This document shows, piece by piece, positions 1 through 6,101 of a stretch of DNA of 10,851 bases; the first letter of the stretch is position 1, and the number at the start of each line of letters is the position of its first letter. Origin of the DNA: Candidatus Thorarchaeota archaeon. Lineage in GTDB: Archaea; Asgardarchaeota; Thorarchaeia; Thorarchaeales; Thorarchaeaceae. Under the pieces are notes generated by a model, which saw nothing but the letters and a program-made list of their open reading frames with translations, searched no databases and was not told the DNA's origin. A program made the translations under genes and the position numbers. The stretch covers positions 1-10,851 of the forward strand of contig JAEOST010000527.1 of the NCBI GenBank assembly GCA_016840245.1, in the 5' to 3' direction.

Positions 1-1107
1 GTTGGTGTAAAGATTGTAGATGATGCCTTACACAATCCTACAAAGAGTACTGCTCTGGCTGGACTGTATTGGGTTGGTAATCATAGTTCTGAGTATGATA
101 TAGATATTGTAAGTTGCAGTTGGGCATTTGAAAGAAGTGCTGACTATTATGGTGAGGATGGAGATGTCCTGGCTAGGACAGCTGATAGTCTTGTAACAAA
201 TTACGGGCTTGTTGTTGTAGCTGCTACAGGTAAGACTCCGGTACCTGGATACCAATCAACAAAAACTCCAGGGTCTGGAAAATATGTTATTGCAGTTGGT
301 GCTGCTCTCGATCCATATGAAAGTGATGATAACAAATGGGAGCGATGGGAGTATACGACTGAGGGACCAGTAGAGTATGATGATATCCAAGGTGATCCTG
401 ATTGGTATAAACCAGATGTCTTTGCACCTGGATATGATATCATGTGTGCAAAAATGGGAACTGAAGATCAATATGATGAAACATATGGTAACTCGCCAGC
501 GACTGCATTTGTAGCAGGACTTATAGCTCTCTATTTGGAAGAGGATTCCAGTCTCTCTGGGGATAATGATGGGGATGGAAATCCGGATGTTAAGCAATTA
601 CTCTGGGCTAGTGCTGTAGATTTTCCTGACGATAATGAAGATGGAATTGATGAAATATATGGTGCTGGTCGAGTAGACGGACTTGAAGGATACACCTTTC
701 TTACAAAAGATGCATCCGAAACAAAGAGTGGCTCATATTACATCGGATATAACCCATCCTACTGGTGTAGGGGCAAGGAGCCTATGTGGCGTCTTGATCC
801 TAGTAGTGATGAGGATTGGTACAAGTTCAATGTTTATTACTCTACATGTGAAATTTTCGTAAGAGTATATTCCGACCCTGATTTGATGGTAAGTCTAGTT
901 CTATACAAACTGAACACAAATGTAGGAGATGCCGAATCAACCAGTCGTGGAGATTATTGCAGTGTGAGATATTTTGGTTGTCTAGCAACATACTACATCA
1001 AAATCAAGCTTATCGGGAGCTATGGTACCAAGGGATATCCCGGTGACTGGTATAAAATAACTGTGGAAGTTGAGGATACAAGTGGAGGGGATCCTCCTCC
1101 ATTATAA
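1..1107 (+). CDS. Subtilisin-like serine protease (S8 family), 5'-truncated by window edge, with Ca-loop and PPC-like C-terminal segments
   Basis: Frame 1 is open from the first base to TAA at 1105-1107, giving 368 visible residues; the start lies outside the window, so the catalytic Asp and His regions and any signal peptide are not seen. The segment DIVSCSW matches the subtilase core strand. KPDVFAPG (about 136-143) precedes GNSPATAFVAG (163-173), which aligns with the family's GTSMATPHVAG and keeps the nucleophile Ser165. The oxyanion-hole motif, normally AAGN, reads ATGK (75-78), so Lys78 replaces Asn. Two Asp-rich loops follow: DNDGDGNPD (188-196) and DDNEDGID (210-217), resembling thrombospondin type 3 or dockerin calcium loops. 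The C-terminal part (about 245-360) contains SSDEDWYKF (268-276), typical of the bacterial pre-peptidase C-terminal (PPC) fold, and four Cys (256, 283, 320, 327) that could form disulfides. Extracellular location is inferred. The Pro-rich end carries no visible membrane anchor. Family assignment is firm; activity is uncertain because of the Lys substitution. Confidence 0.82.
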   Translation, partial: VGVKIVDDALHNPTKSTALAGLYWVGNHSSEYDIDIVSCSWAFERSADYYGEDGDVLARTADSLVTNYGLVVVAATGKTPVPGYQSTKTPGSGKYVIAVGAALDPYESDDNKWERWEYTTEGPVEYDDIQGDPDWYKPDVFAPGYDIMCAKMGTEDQYDETYGNSPATAFVAGLIALYLEEDSSLSGDNDGDGNPDVKQLLWASAVDFPDDNEDGIDEIYGAGRVDGLEGYTFLTKDASETKSGSYYIGYNPSYWCRGKEPMWRLDPSSDEDWYKFNVYYSTCEIFVRVYSDPDLMVSLVLYKLNTNVGDAESTSRGDYCSVRYFGCLATYYIKIKLIGSYGTKGYPGDWYKITVEVEDTSGGDPPPL

Positions 1108-1265
1108 GACGACCCTCCTTCAATGAGTGGTGGATTAGTAGTTGATGCTACGATACAATCTCAGAACCCATAATGACATATTCCTTTCAGAATATTGTAG
1201 CATGAGAGATTTTCCCCCGCATCCAATGAAACTATTGAGTGATTGAGGTAATTGTCCCATCATCT

Positions 1266-1541
1266 CTATTCAACACTACGAAGGTGCGGGTAGAGGAGGA
1301 GTGTTATCAAGAGTGCTATGCCAACAATTCCCATTGACATAGTTCTGACAGGAAGACCAGATACATTCATTGTAGGAATCAGTATTGAAGCTGACATATC
1401 CAGAAACAAGTTTAGACCAATCAGAAAAAGGCTTGTAAGGAGTAACATTGTGACAGTCGATGTTGATTCGTTGTTCAACGTCAAAAACCTCCCTTCAAAA
1501 TACAGGGATATCAATCTTAGACTGTTGAATAATATGAACAC
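1266..1541 (-). CDS. Possible small two-helix membrane protein, unrecognised
   Basis: A GTG at 1541 opens a 91-residue frame with two strongly hydrophobic stretches, roughly residues 31-53 (LLLTSLFLIGLNLFL inside) and 68-84 (MGIVGIALLITLLLYP), separated by a short polar loop and ending PHLRSVE. I do not recognise the family. The frame stays open upstream of the GTG to a TAA at about 1584-1586, with no ATG and no clear Shine-Dalgarno site, so the start is uncertain; an internal ATG at residue 32 is an alternative. It could be the C-terminal remnant of a larger permease or a chance ORF. The opposite-strand ORF at 1318-1554 is basic and featureless, so this strand is the better candidate. There is no operon partner: uS19 lies about 200 bp away on the same strand, behind a likely terminator. 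Confidence 0.33.
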   Translation of the reverse strand: MFILFNSLRLISLYFEGRFLTLNNESTSTVTMLLLTSLFLIGLNLFLDMSASILIPTMNVSGLPVRTMSMGIVGIALLITLLLYPHLRSVE

Positions 1542-1590
1542 CCATAGAGAATGAATGTCATCGGGTACTATACTGCTTAATCCTTATGCT

Positions 1591-1613
1591 ATTGTAGTTC
1601 CTATGACTACAAT
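1591..1613. repeat. Perfect 8-bp hairpin in spacer
   Basis: ATTGTAGT (1591-1598) and ACTACAAT (1606-1613) are exact reverse complements around a 7-nt loop. The hairpin sits about 50 bp upstream of the minus-strand GTG at 1541 and about 130 bp past the uS19 stop. It is low in GC and lacks an adjacent T tract on the plus strand, so it could be an operator-like palindrome or a weak RNA hairpin. No second copy was noticed in the window. Confidence 0.4.
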
Positions 1614-1682
1614 CAGAATTGTCAGATAGACTTGGATGAAGGAAGCTATGATGTTACAATTGGATGAGGCGGATTTGGCGAG

Positions 1683-1716
1683 AGAAGAAAAGGGCACATA
1701 ATGCTTCTTTTCTTCT
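1683..1716 (-). terminator. Hairpin with pyrimidine tract downstream of uS19
   Basis: AGAAGAAAAG (1683-1692) pairs perfectly with CTTTTCTTCT (1707-1716), giving a 10-bp stem with a 14-nt loop. It starts 24 bp past the uS19 stop. Read on the minus strand, the distal arm is itself a T-rich tract (CTTTTCTTCT followed by CTC), which suits archaeal termination at pyrimidine/T-rich sequence. It probably ends the TPR-uS19 transcription unit. The purine/pyrimidine strand asymmetry could also have arisen by chance. Confidence 0.45.
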
Positions 1717-1740
1717 TGATAATACTAATAGACCTCTAAA

Positions 1741-2151
1741 CTACTTAAGCGGCACGTATTGGCTTGATTTAGTTGCGCCAATTCCCGGATTACCGTGTTT
1801 TACCTGTCTCATAGGACTTGAGAATTCTCCAAACACGTGACCGATCATCTGAGGAATGATCTTGAAACGAATGAACTCTTTGCCGTTGTGGACAGCGACG
1901 GTAAGGTCAACCATCTCCGGAAGAATGACCATATCGCGGCAGTGAGTCTTGACAACAACATCCTTACCCTTACGAAGTGATTTACGAGCAGCCCTCATCT
2001 TGGATAGGAGTTTCTTCTGACGTGGAGGGAGTCCACGTTTGAGGGTGCGCCTTCTACGGGTTGGAAGAAGCTCGATCAATTCATCCATGCTCATCTTAGC
2101 AAGTTCTTCGAGCTTGACACCGCGATACATTGGTTCTACTTTTGAAGACAT
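1741..2151 (-). CDS. rps19: 30S ribosomal protein uS19 (archaeal S19p / eukaryotic S15e type)
   Basis: uS19 binds 16S rRNA in the small-subunit head together with uS13 and contacts the A-site region. The 136-residue product has the archaeal/eukaryotic hallmarks: N-terminal YRGVKLEEL, then ELIELLPTRRRRTLKRG, a basic linker (SKMRAARKSLRKGKDVVVKTH), and the conserved core with RDMVILPEMV, VHNGKEF, MIGHVFGEFS and a basic C-terminus (RQVKHGNPGIGATKSSQYVPLK, shown only as key parts). The length fits archaeal S19p. The frame extends 24 codons upstream to an ATG at 2223, but that ATG lacks a Shine-Dalgarno site and its extra residues are not family-like. The ATG at 2151 follows AGGTGAT with a 3-nt gap, an excellent archaeal SD, so I start there. 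Oddly, no L22, L2 or S3 gene flanks it; its upstream neighbour is a TPR gene. Assignment is very secure. Confidence 0.96.
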   Translation of the reverse strand: MSSKVEPMYRGVKLEELAKMSMDELIELLPTRRRRTLKRGLPPRQKKLLSKMRAARKSLRKGKDVVVKTHCRDMVILPEMVDLTVAVHNGKEFIRFKIIPQMIGHVFGEFSSPMRQVKHGNPGIGATKSSQYVPLK

Positions 2152-2154
2152 GTA

Positions 2155-2161
2155 ATCACCT
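2155..2161 (-). promoter_or_regulatory. Ribosome binding site that decides the uS19 start
   Basis: On the minus strand AGGTGAT lies 3 nt before the ATG at 2151. GGTGAT is complementary to the 3' tail of archaeal 16S rRNA. The longer in-frame ATG at 2223 has no comparable site. Confidence 0.75.
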
Positions 2162-2221
2162 AATGTGATATTTGGAGATGGTTCTGAGTCATCAGAAACG
2201 AGTCTTCCCCCTCTGTTAACC

Positions 2222-2228
2222 ATTTAAG
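2222..2228 (-). promoter_or_regulatory. Candidate TATA box for uS19
   Basis: Read on the minus strand this is CTTAAAT, preceded by CG, about 75 nt upstream of the preferred uS19 start. An archaeal start site about 25 nt downstream would give a leader of roughly 45 nt that carries the SD site. The in-frame ATG at 2223 would then lie inside the TATA box, which further argues against using it. This is pattern-based only. Confidence 0.3.
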
Positions 2229-2253
2229 CGTTACGTAGCGACCAATGACTCGA

Positions 2254-2808
2254 CTAGAATTCCTCACTTGTTGGAAGTCTGTCATCAGCAAGATTCAGCT
2301 CAATCCCCTCAAGTGCCGCCTGGTCGATTGCATCTTTGACCCAGAATAAAACGCTCTCAATACCTGGATCGCGAATCAATGCAAGTCTAGCTAGTTCTAT
2401 TGCCTTTGCCCAGTTCTTAAGCTCATAATTTATCTCAGCCATGTGAAGAATGGCTAGAGTGTGCCGTCTCTCAATTTCAAGAACTCTCTGAAATGTGTCT
2501 AATGCCTCCCCACGAAGACCGAGTTTGCGCTGACATACACCCTTGTTGAAGATTGGGACTATGTCACCCGGTGAGAGTTCAGCGGCTTTATCGAGAAGTT
2601 CGAACGCTTCAAGTGTGCGAGGGCTCTCTCTGTCTAAATCTACTTGAACTTCCAATAGAGCGACAGCCAGTGTAACCATAGCATTTGTATGATAGGGATT
2701 ATCTCTTAGGATATCTCGTAATCCCTCTACAGCCTCACGTACTTCTCCATCAGATAGTAATCTAGCTGCATTCTCGTAATCTTTGTCTTTTCTGCTGAAG
2801 AGCGGCAT
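2254..2808 (-). CDS. Tetratricopeptide repeat (TPR) protein
   Basis: The product is 184 residues with about four degenerate TPR helical hairpins. Visible repeats include YENAARLLSDGEVREAVEGL (12-31), a segment around EAFELLDKAAELSPGD, one around LGLRGEALDTFQRVLEIERR, and NWAKAIELARLALIRDPG near residues 140-157. A short acidic tail (DDRLPTSEEF) ends it. There is no signal peptide or membrane segment, so it is probably a cytosolic scaffold for protein contacts; the partner is unknown. The frame extends 19 codons upstream, but the ATG at 2808 is preceded by AAAGGAG with 6 nt spacing, a strong SD, and gives a natural N-terminus (MPLFSRKDKD). It lies 102 bp upstream of uS19 on the same strand and diverges from the GlmM gene, 74 bp away. 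A link to ribosome or cell-wall sugar biology is only positional. Confidence 0.8.
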   Translation of the reverse strand: MPLFSRKDKDYENAARLLSDGEVREAVEGLRDILRDNPYHTNAMVTLAVALLEVQVDLDRESPRTLEAFELLDKAAELSPGDIVPIFNKGVCQRKLGLRGEALDTFQRVLEIERRHTLAILHMAEINYELKNWAKAIELARLALIRDPGIESVLFWVKDAIDQAALEGIELNLADDRLPTSEEF

Positions 2809-2814
2809 TTCGAA

Positions 2815-2818
2815 CTCC
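2815..2818 (-). promoter_or_regulatory. Ribosome binding site that decides the TPR gene start
   Basis: The minus strand reads AAAGGAGTTCGAA before the ATG at 2808. GGAG is 6 nt from the start codon. The earlier in-frame start at 2865 has no such site and would overlap the divergent promoter region. Confidence 0.65.
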
Positions 2819-2842
2819 TTTCGGCATCCCTGCACATACCCT

Positions 2843-2848
2843 CTTAAG
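2843..2848. promoter_or_regulatory. Palindromic TATA-like element, possibly a shared divergent promoter
   Basis: CTTAAG is a perfect 6-bp palindrome in the 74-bp gap between the TPR ATG (2808, minus) and the GlmM ATG (2883, plus). It is placed so that a start site about 25 nt away would give short leaders both ways: near 2873 for GlmM (about 10 nt) and near 2820 for the TPR gene, just before its SD. A symmetric TATA serving both directions is possible; this is inferred from spacing alone. Confidence 0.35.
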
Positions 2849-2882
2849 TTCTGACCTAGTTGCATCCAACTTGGTCGATACG

Positions 2883-4241
2883 ATGGGTCAGCTGTTTGGA
2901 ACCAATGGTGTCCGGGGTGTGATAAACAAAGACCTCACTCCCCACGTTGTTTTAGATTTGGCTCGTGCTATAGGAACAGTACTGGGTCCAGGTGACTTGA
3001 CTATCGCACGTGATGTACGAATGGGGGGAGTGATGTTTTCAAAGGCTCTGGTTTCAGGACTTCTCTCTACTGGATGCTCTGTTGTAGATATTGGACTTGC
3101 TCCAACTCCTGCTCTGCAGTTTGCTATTCAAGATACAGGCTGTCAAGCTGGTGTAGTTGTCACTGCCTCCCATAATCCCCCTGAATATAATGGGATCAAG
3201 GTAATGGGGTCCAATGGTGTTGAGGTTTCACGAGAGGTTGAGGATACAATTGAAGATGTATACTTCAACAAGAGATTCAGACAATCATCTTGGGTTCAAA
3301 TCGGGCGCAGTCGTACAAATATGACAAGTATCCCGAAATATGTAGACGCAATAAAGACCCACGTCGAAACTGAGAAAATTGCTCAGAGGAAGTTGACTGT
3401 TGTTATTGATTGTGGCAACAGTGTTGGAGCCCTTACAACGCCCCGACTGTTGAGAGACCTGGGTTGCAGAGTTATATCCCTTAATTCTCAGCTTGATGGT
3501 AATTTTCCAAGTAGAAATCCTGAGCCTCTTCCAGAGAATCTAGGCGAGCTTCAAAATACAGTGTTACACGTTGGTGCTGACTTAGGGATAGCTCATGACG
3601 GAGATGCAGATCGTTCGACCTTTGTTGATGAAACAGGTGAGTTCGTTGCAGGCGACCAATCATTTGCACTCCTAGTAAAACACTTGCTCAGCGGAAAAAA
3701 GAGACCAATCTTAGTTACCCCTGTTAGTAGTGGTCAACTCATTGAAGATGTTGCTAATCAAGTAGATGCTGAGATTATTTGGACCGAGGTTGGGAGTGTT
3801 GTAGTGACTCACAAACTGATTGAAACAAATGGTGACTTTGGGGGTGAAGAGAATGGTGGTGTGTTCTATCCCCCACATCAGCCAGTTCGTGATGGAGCAA
3901 TGACCGCTGCATTGGTTCTCAATGCAATTGTCCATCGGGATTTGACTCTGTCTGAGATTGTGAGGGAACTACCAGTATATCACACAAAGAAGACCAAGAT
4001 TCCTGTTCCACCTGAGAAGAAGGATGACATCCTCAATGCTATTCTTCGTTTAACGGAGGATGAGAATAGAGTCACCCTGGATGGCGTCAAGATTGTATAT
4101 GAAAATGGTTGGATCCTTCTTCGACCATCAGGTACAGAATCCCTCTGGCGAATCTTCTCTGAGAGTAGTTCCGAGGCATCAGCTGAACAATTGTGTTCCT
4201 ATGGTATTGACATCCTAAATCAGGCAATAGATACAGTCTAA
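2883..4241 (+). CDS. glmM: Phosphoglucosamine mutase (alpha-D-phosphohexomutase family)
   Basis: The predicted enzyme interconverts glucosamine-6-phosphate and glucosamine-1-phosphate in the cytosol, the step before UDP-GlcNAc synthesis for glycans and N-glycosylation. All four family loops are present in order: the phosphoserine loop TASHNP (94-99, Ser96), the Mg-binding DGDADR (239-244), the sugar-specificity loop GEENGG (321-326) and the phosphate-binding RPSGTES (414-420). At 452 residues it is full length for the archaeal enzyme. GEENGG is characteristic of archaeal GlmM-type proteins rather than the GEMSGH of phosphomannomutase/phosphoglucomutase, although archaeal members can be promiscuous, so a phosphomannomutase role is the main alternative. 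An in-frame TTG at 2871 exists, but ATG at 2883 gives the family N-terminus MGQLFGTNGVRG and is preferred. No strong SD precedes it, which fits a short-leader or leaderless mRNA. It diverges from the TPR gene and stands alone on its strand. Confidence 0.9.
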   Translation: MGQLFGTNGVRGVINKDLTPHVVLDLARAIGTVLGPGDLTIARDVRMGGVMFSKALVSGLLSTGCSVVDIGLAPTPALQFAIQDTGCQAGVVVTASHNPPEYNGIKVMGSNGVEVSREVEDTIEDVYFNKRFRQSSWVQIGRSRTNMTSIPKYVDAIKTHVETEKIAQRKLTVVIDCGNSVGALTTPRLLRDLGCRVISLNSQLDGNFPSRNPEPLPENLGELQNTVLHVGADLGIAHDGDADRSTFVDETGEFVAGDQSFALLVKHLLSGKKRPILVTPVSSGQLIEDVANQVDAEIIWTEVGSVVVTHKLIETNGDFGGEENGGVFYPPHQPVRDGAMTAALVLNAIVHRDLTLSEIVRELPVYHTKKTKIPVPPEKKDDILNAILRLTEDENRVTLDGVKIVYENGWILLRPSGTESLWRIFSESSSEASAEQLCSYGIDILNQAIDTV

Positions 4242-4262
4242 ATTGTTCCAAGTTTACAGCCA

Positions 4263-4312
4263 AACAAGTGTTATAACGTACATTATGTAACTGGAAAATA
4301 TCAACAAGTGTT
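4263..4312. promoter_or_regulatory. Paired operator-like sites in the histidine kinase promoter region
   Basis: AACAAGTGTT occurs twice, at 4263-4272 and 4303-4312, exactly 40 bp apart. Each copy is itself an inverted repeat (AACA-AG-TGTT). Between them lies another hyphenated palindrome, TACAT-T-ATGTA (4279-4289), and a TATA-like GAAAATATC (4293-4301) sits immediately before the second copy. A partial third copy, CAAACAAGCG, occurs around 4345-4355. The 40-bp spacing is close to four helical turns, so two bound dimers would face the same side of the DNA. The bound factor is unknown. Confidence 0.45.
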
Positions 4313-4367
4313 GCGAGTACTTGCTGATTCAGTAGTCAATAGACCAAACAAGCGAAAAGAGTGACGG

Positions 4368-6011
4368 GTGCAAGTCTTGAATTCCGAGGATGGACCACTT
4401 CCCAATGAGAATCAATCAGGAGAAGATAGTCTTCAAGCCTTTCTCGACGCCCTTGATGATTTTATTTTTGTTATGAACGCTGAAGGAACTCTGATACATT
4501 TTAACGAAGCTGTCGTTAGTCGTCTTGGATATTCTCGCTCAGAACTCTCTCAAATGACCGTTTTTGACATACATCCTCCAGAGATGCATGAAGAAGTGCA
4601 AGAAAACATCAAGCTACTACTGAAGGGCGAGATTGACAAGTGTGAACTGCCACTGTTGATGAAGAACGGCGTTCTAGTTTCTGTGGATACACGAGTAGTC
4701 CATGGACGTTGGGCCGGTAAGGATGTTTTCTTCTGTGTATCAAGTGACCTCGACCGTGTAGAGCAGATGGCCAAAGCACTCAAAGCGAGCGAACGACTTC
4801 TCTCTGTAGAAAGAGAGGCATACCACATTATTGCTGAGGCTGCGATTCATACAACCGATGTCGCTGATCTTTGTCATCGTATACTCTCAGGACTCATTGA
4901 CACACTAAACTTCGATTTAGGTTCGGTTAGACTCTGTGATGAGAATTCAGAACAACTTGTTCTAGTTGCTTCAGTTGGACTACCAGGTATCGTCAAGGAG
5001 CTTGGGATTTACTCTGGAGCAGGATCTGATACATTGGCTTCTCGTGTTGCAAGAACAAAAGAAGCCATCTTCGCTCCAGATGTTTCTAAGCACGAACAGG
5101 TACAACATCATATGGGGCGTATCAAATCCTATGATATTGAATCCTTGATTTTCTGGCCCATTCAAAATGGCTCTGGAGACCTCTTGGGTGTTCTGAATAT
5201 AGCTTCTCGAAAGTTGAAGGCAATCTCAGAGCTCGACAAGAAGTTCTTCGCTACTGTTGCTGAGATGTTCTCAACAGTCTTAGAACGAAGAGATGCTGAG
5301 GATAGACGTAGAATTGCAGAAGCAGAGGCTCAGGCTGCAAGGGCAAGATCAGAGTTCTTCAACGATCTTATGTCTCACGATTTGAACAACGTGCATCAAG
5401 GAATTCTGACTGCACTCGAACTCATTTTGACAGAGGATAACCTACCAGTTCCTGTTCAGGAGATGACAGAGGCCGCACTGAGTCAGGTGGAACATGGACT
5501 CAGTCTTATTGCCAATGTACGAAAGTTTTCGGTGGTAGACAGCACAACACCCCATTTGGAACTTACTGACATCTATCACGTAATTACAGGAGCTGCTCGT
5601 ACTGTAAATCATTCCTTTCCCAATAAGAATCTCAGTCTTGAGATACATTTTGAACATGAGCAGTTCCAAGTTTTAGCTGATGAGTTCTTAGTTGATGTTT
5701 TCTACAATATCCTTCACAATTCAATGAAATTTGATACCAACTCTGAAGTTGCTATTGAGGTCCATGGTGCGTTTATTGAGGATAATGTCGAAATTAGAGT
5801 TACTGACCGTGGTTCTGGAATAAGCGATGAACAGAAAATCCATCTCTTTACAAGACTTACTACATCAAGTTCTACTGGATCGGGCATAGGCCTTACATTG
5901 GTACGCCGGATACTCGATAGATATGGTGGGAGTATTAGGGTTGAAGACGCAGACAGTACGTCCTCTCTATCAGGATCCAGCTTCATCATCTTGTTTCCAA
6001 CTAAACAGTGA
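4368..6011 (+). CDS. Soluble hybrid-sensor-free histidine kinase, PAS-GAF-HisKA-HATPase
   Basis: The 547-residue protein has no membrane segment, so it should sense an intracellular signal. Domains in order: PAS (about 22-130, with FIFVMNAEGTLIHFNEA and an LGYS turn), a short helix, GAF (about 150-310, with SLIFWPI and GVLNIAS), a charged coiled coil (about 310-335, RRRIAEAEAQAARAR), the phosphoacceptor helix with SHDLNN (His337), and the HATPase. The HATPase shows the N box around YNILHNSMKF (Asn447, Asn451), the G1 box DRGSGIS (480-486), an F-box-like IHLFTRL and the G2 box GSGIGLTLV (504-512), so it looks catalytically intact. There is no receiver domain and no response regulator nearby, making it an orphan kinase. 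The start is a GTG with only a weak SD. The ligand cannot be read from sequence; no heme- or chromophore-binding motif was identified. Confidence 0.88.
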   Translation: MQVLNSEDGPLPNENQSGEDSLQAFLDALDDFIFVMNAEGTLIHFNEAVVSRLGYSRSELSQMTVFDIHPPEMHEEVQENIKLLLKGEIDKCELPLLMKNGVLVSVDTRVVHGRWAGKDVFFCVSSDLDRVEQMAKALKASERLLSVEREAYHIIAEAAIHTTDVADLCHRILSGLIDTLNFDLGSVRLCDENSEQLVLVASVGLPGIVKELGIYSGAGSDTLASRVARTKEAIFAPDVSKHEQVQHHMGRIKSYDIESLIFWPIQNGSGDLLGVLNIASRKLKAISELDKKFFATVAEMFSTVLERRDAEDRRRIAEAEAQAARARSEFFNDLMSHDLNNVHQGILTALELILTEDNLPVPVQEMTEAALSQVEHGLSLIANVRKFSVVDSTTPHLELTDIYHVITGAARTVNHSFPNKNLSLEIHFEHEQFQVLADEFLVDVFYNILHNSMKFDTNSEVAIEVHGAFIEDNVEIRVTDRGSGISDEQKIHLFTRLTTSSSTGSGIGLTLVRRILDRYGGSIRVEDADSTSSLSGSSFIILFPTKQ

Positions 6012-6054
6012 GATGTCTTCTCTAAAGTTGTCTCAAAAGTAAAAGGGGGAGATT

Positions 6055-6068
6055 GGGCCTTGAGGCCC
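6055..6068. terminator. GC hairpin between convergent genes
   Basis: GGGCC (6055-6059), TTGA (6060-6063) and GGCCC (6064-6068) form a perfect short stem in the 90-bp gap between the histidine kinase stop and the stop of the minus-strand gene. Downstream on the minus strand is a C/T-rich run (CCCCCTTTTACTTTT), and on the plus strand a T-containing stretch (GAGTTTCTT). It could terminate both transcripts. Confidence 0.5.
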
Positions 6069-6101
6069 TGTATGTTAGAGTTTCTTAGGTTCGGTTCGAG
6101 C

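Larger units (their letters stand above)
1108..1740. other. 633-bp spacer without a confident gene
   Basis: This spacer lies between the subtilase stop and the uS19 stop. It holds one weakly supported minus-strand membrane ORF (1266-1541), a perfect 8-bp hairpin (1591-1613) and a 10-bp hairpin just past uS19 (1683-1716). The stretch 1108-1265 shows no ORF of note, no tRNA fold and no clear repeat. A competing plus-strand ORF at 1318-1554 overlaps the membrane ORF on the opposite strand; at most one of the two is likely to be real. The rest may be 3' regions of the two convergent transcripts or decayed sequence. Confidence 0.6.

Noticed and set aside
1084..1100. GGAGG-GGAT-CCTCC hairpin at the end of the subtilase gene as a terminator
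   Set aside because: It lies inside the coding sequence before the stop and has no following T tract; it reflects Gly/Asp/Pro codons.
1318..1554. Plus-strand 78-codon ORF
   Set aside because: No recognisable domain or SD; it lies opposite a more protein-like hydrophobic frame.
1789..1904. TTACCG and CGGTAA half-sites in uS19 as further operators
   Set aside because: They lie inside a conserved coding region, are about 100 bp apart and do not form the compact palindrome.
2152..2223. Longer uS19 with 24 extra N-terminal residues
   Set aside because: No SD at 2223, unusual residues, likely overlap with the TATA box, and an excellent SD before the ATG at 2151.
2871..2882. TTG start for GlmM adding four residues
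   Set aside because: ATG at 2883 gives the family N-terminus MGQLFGTNGVRG and the TTG has no SD.
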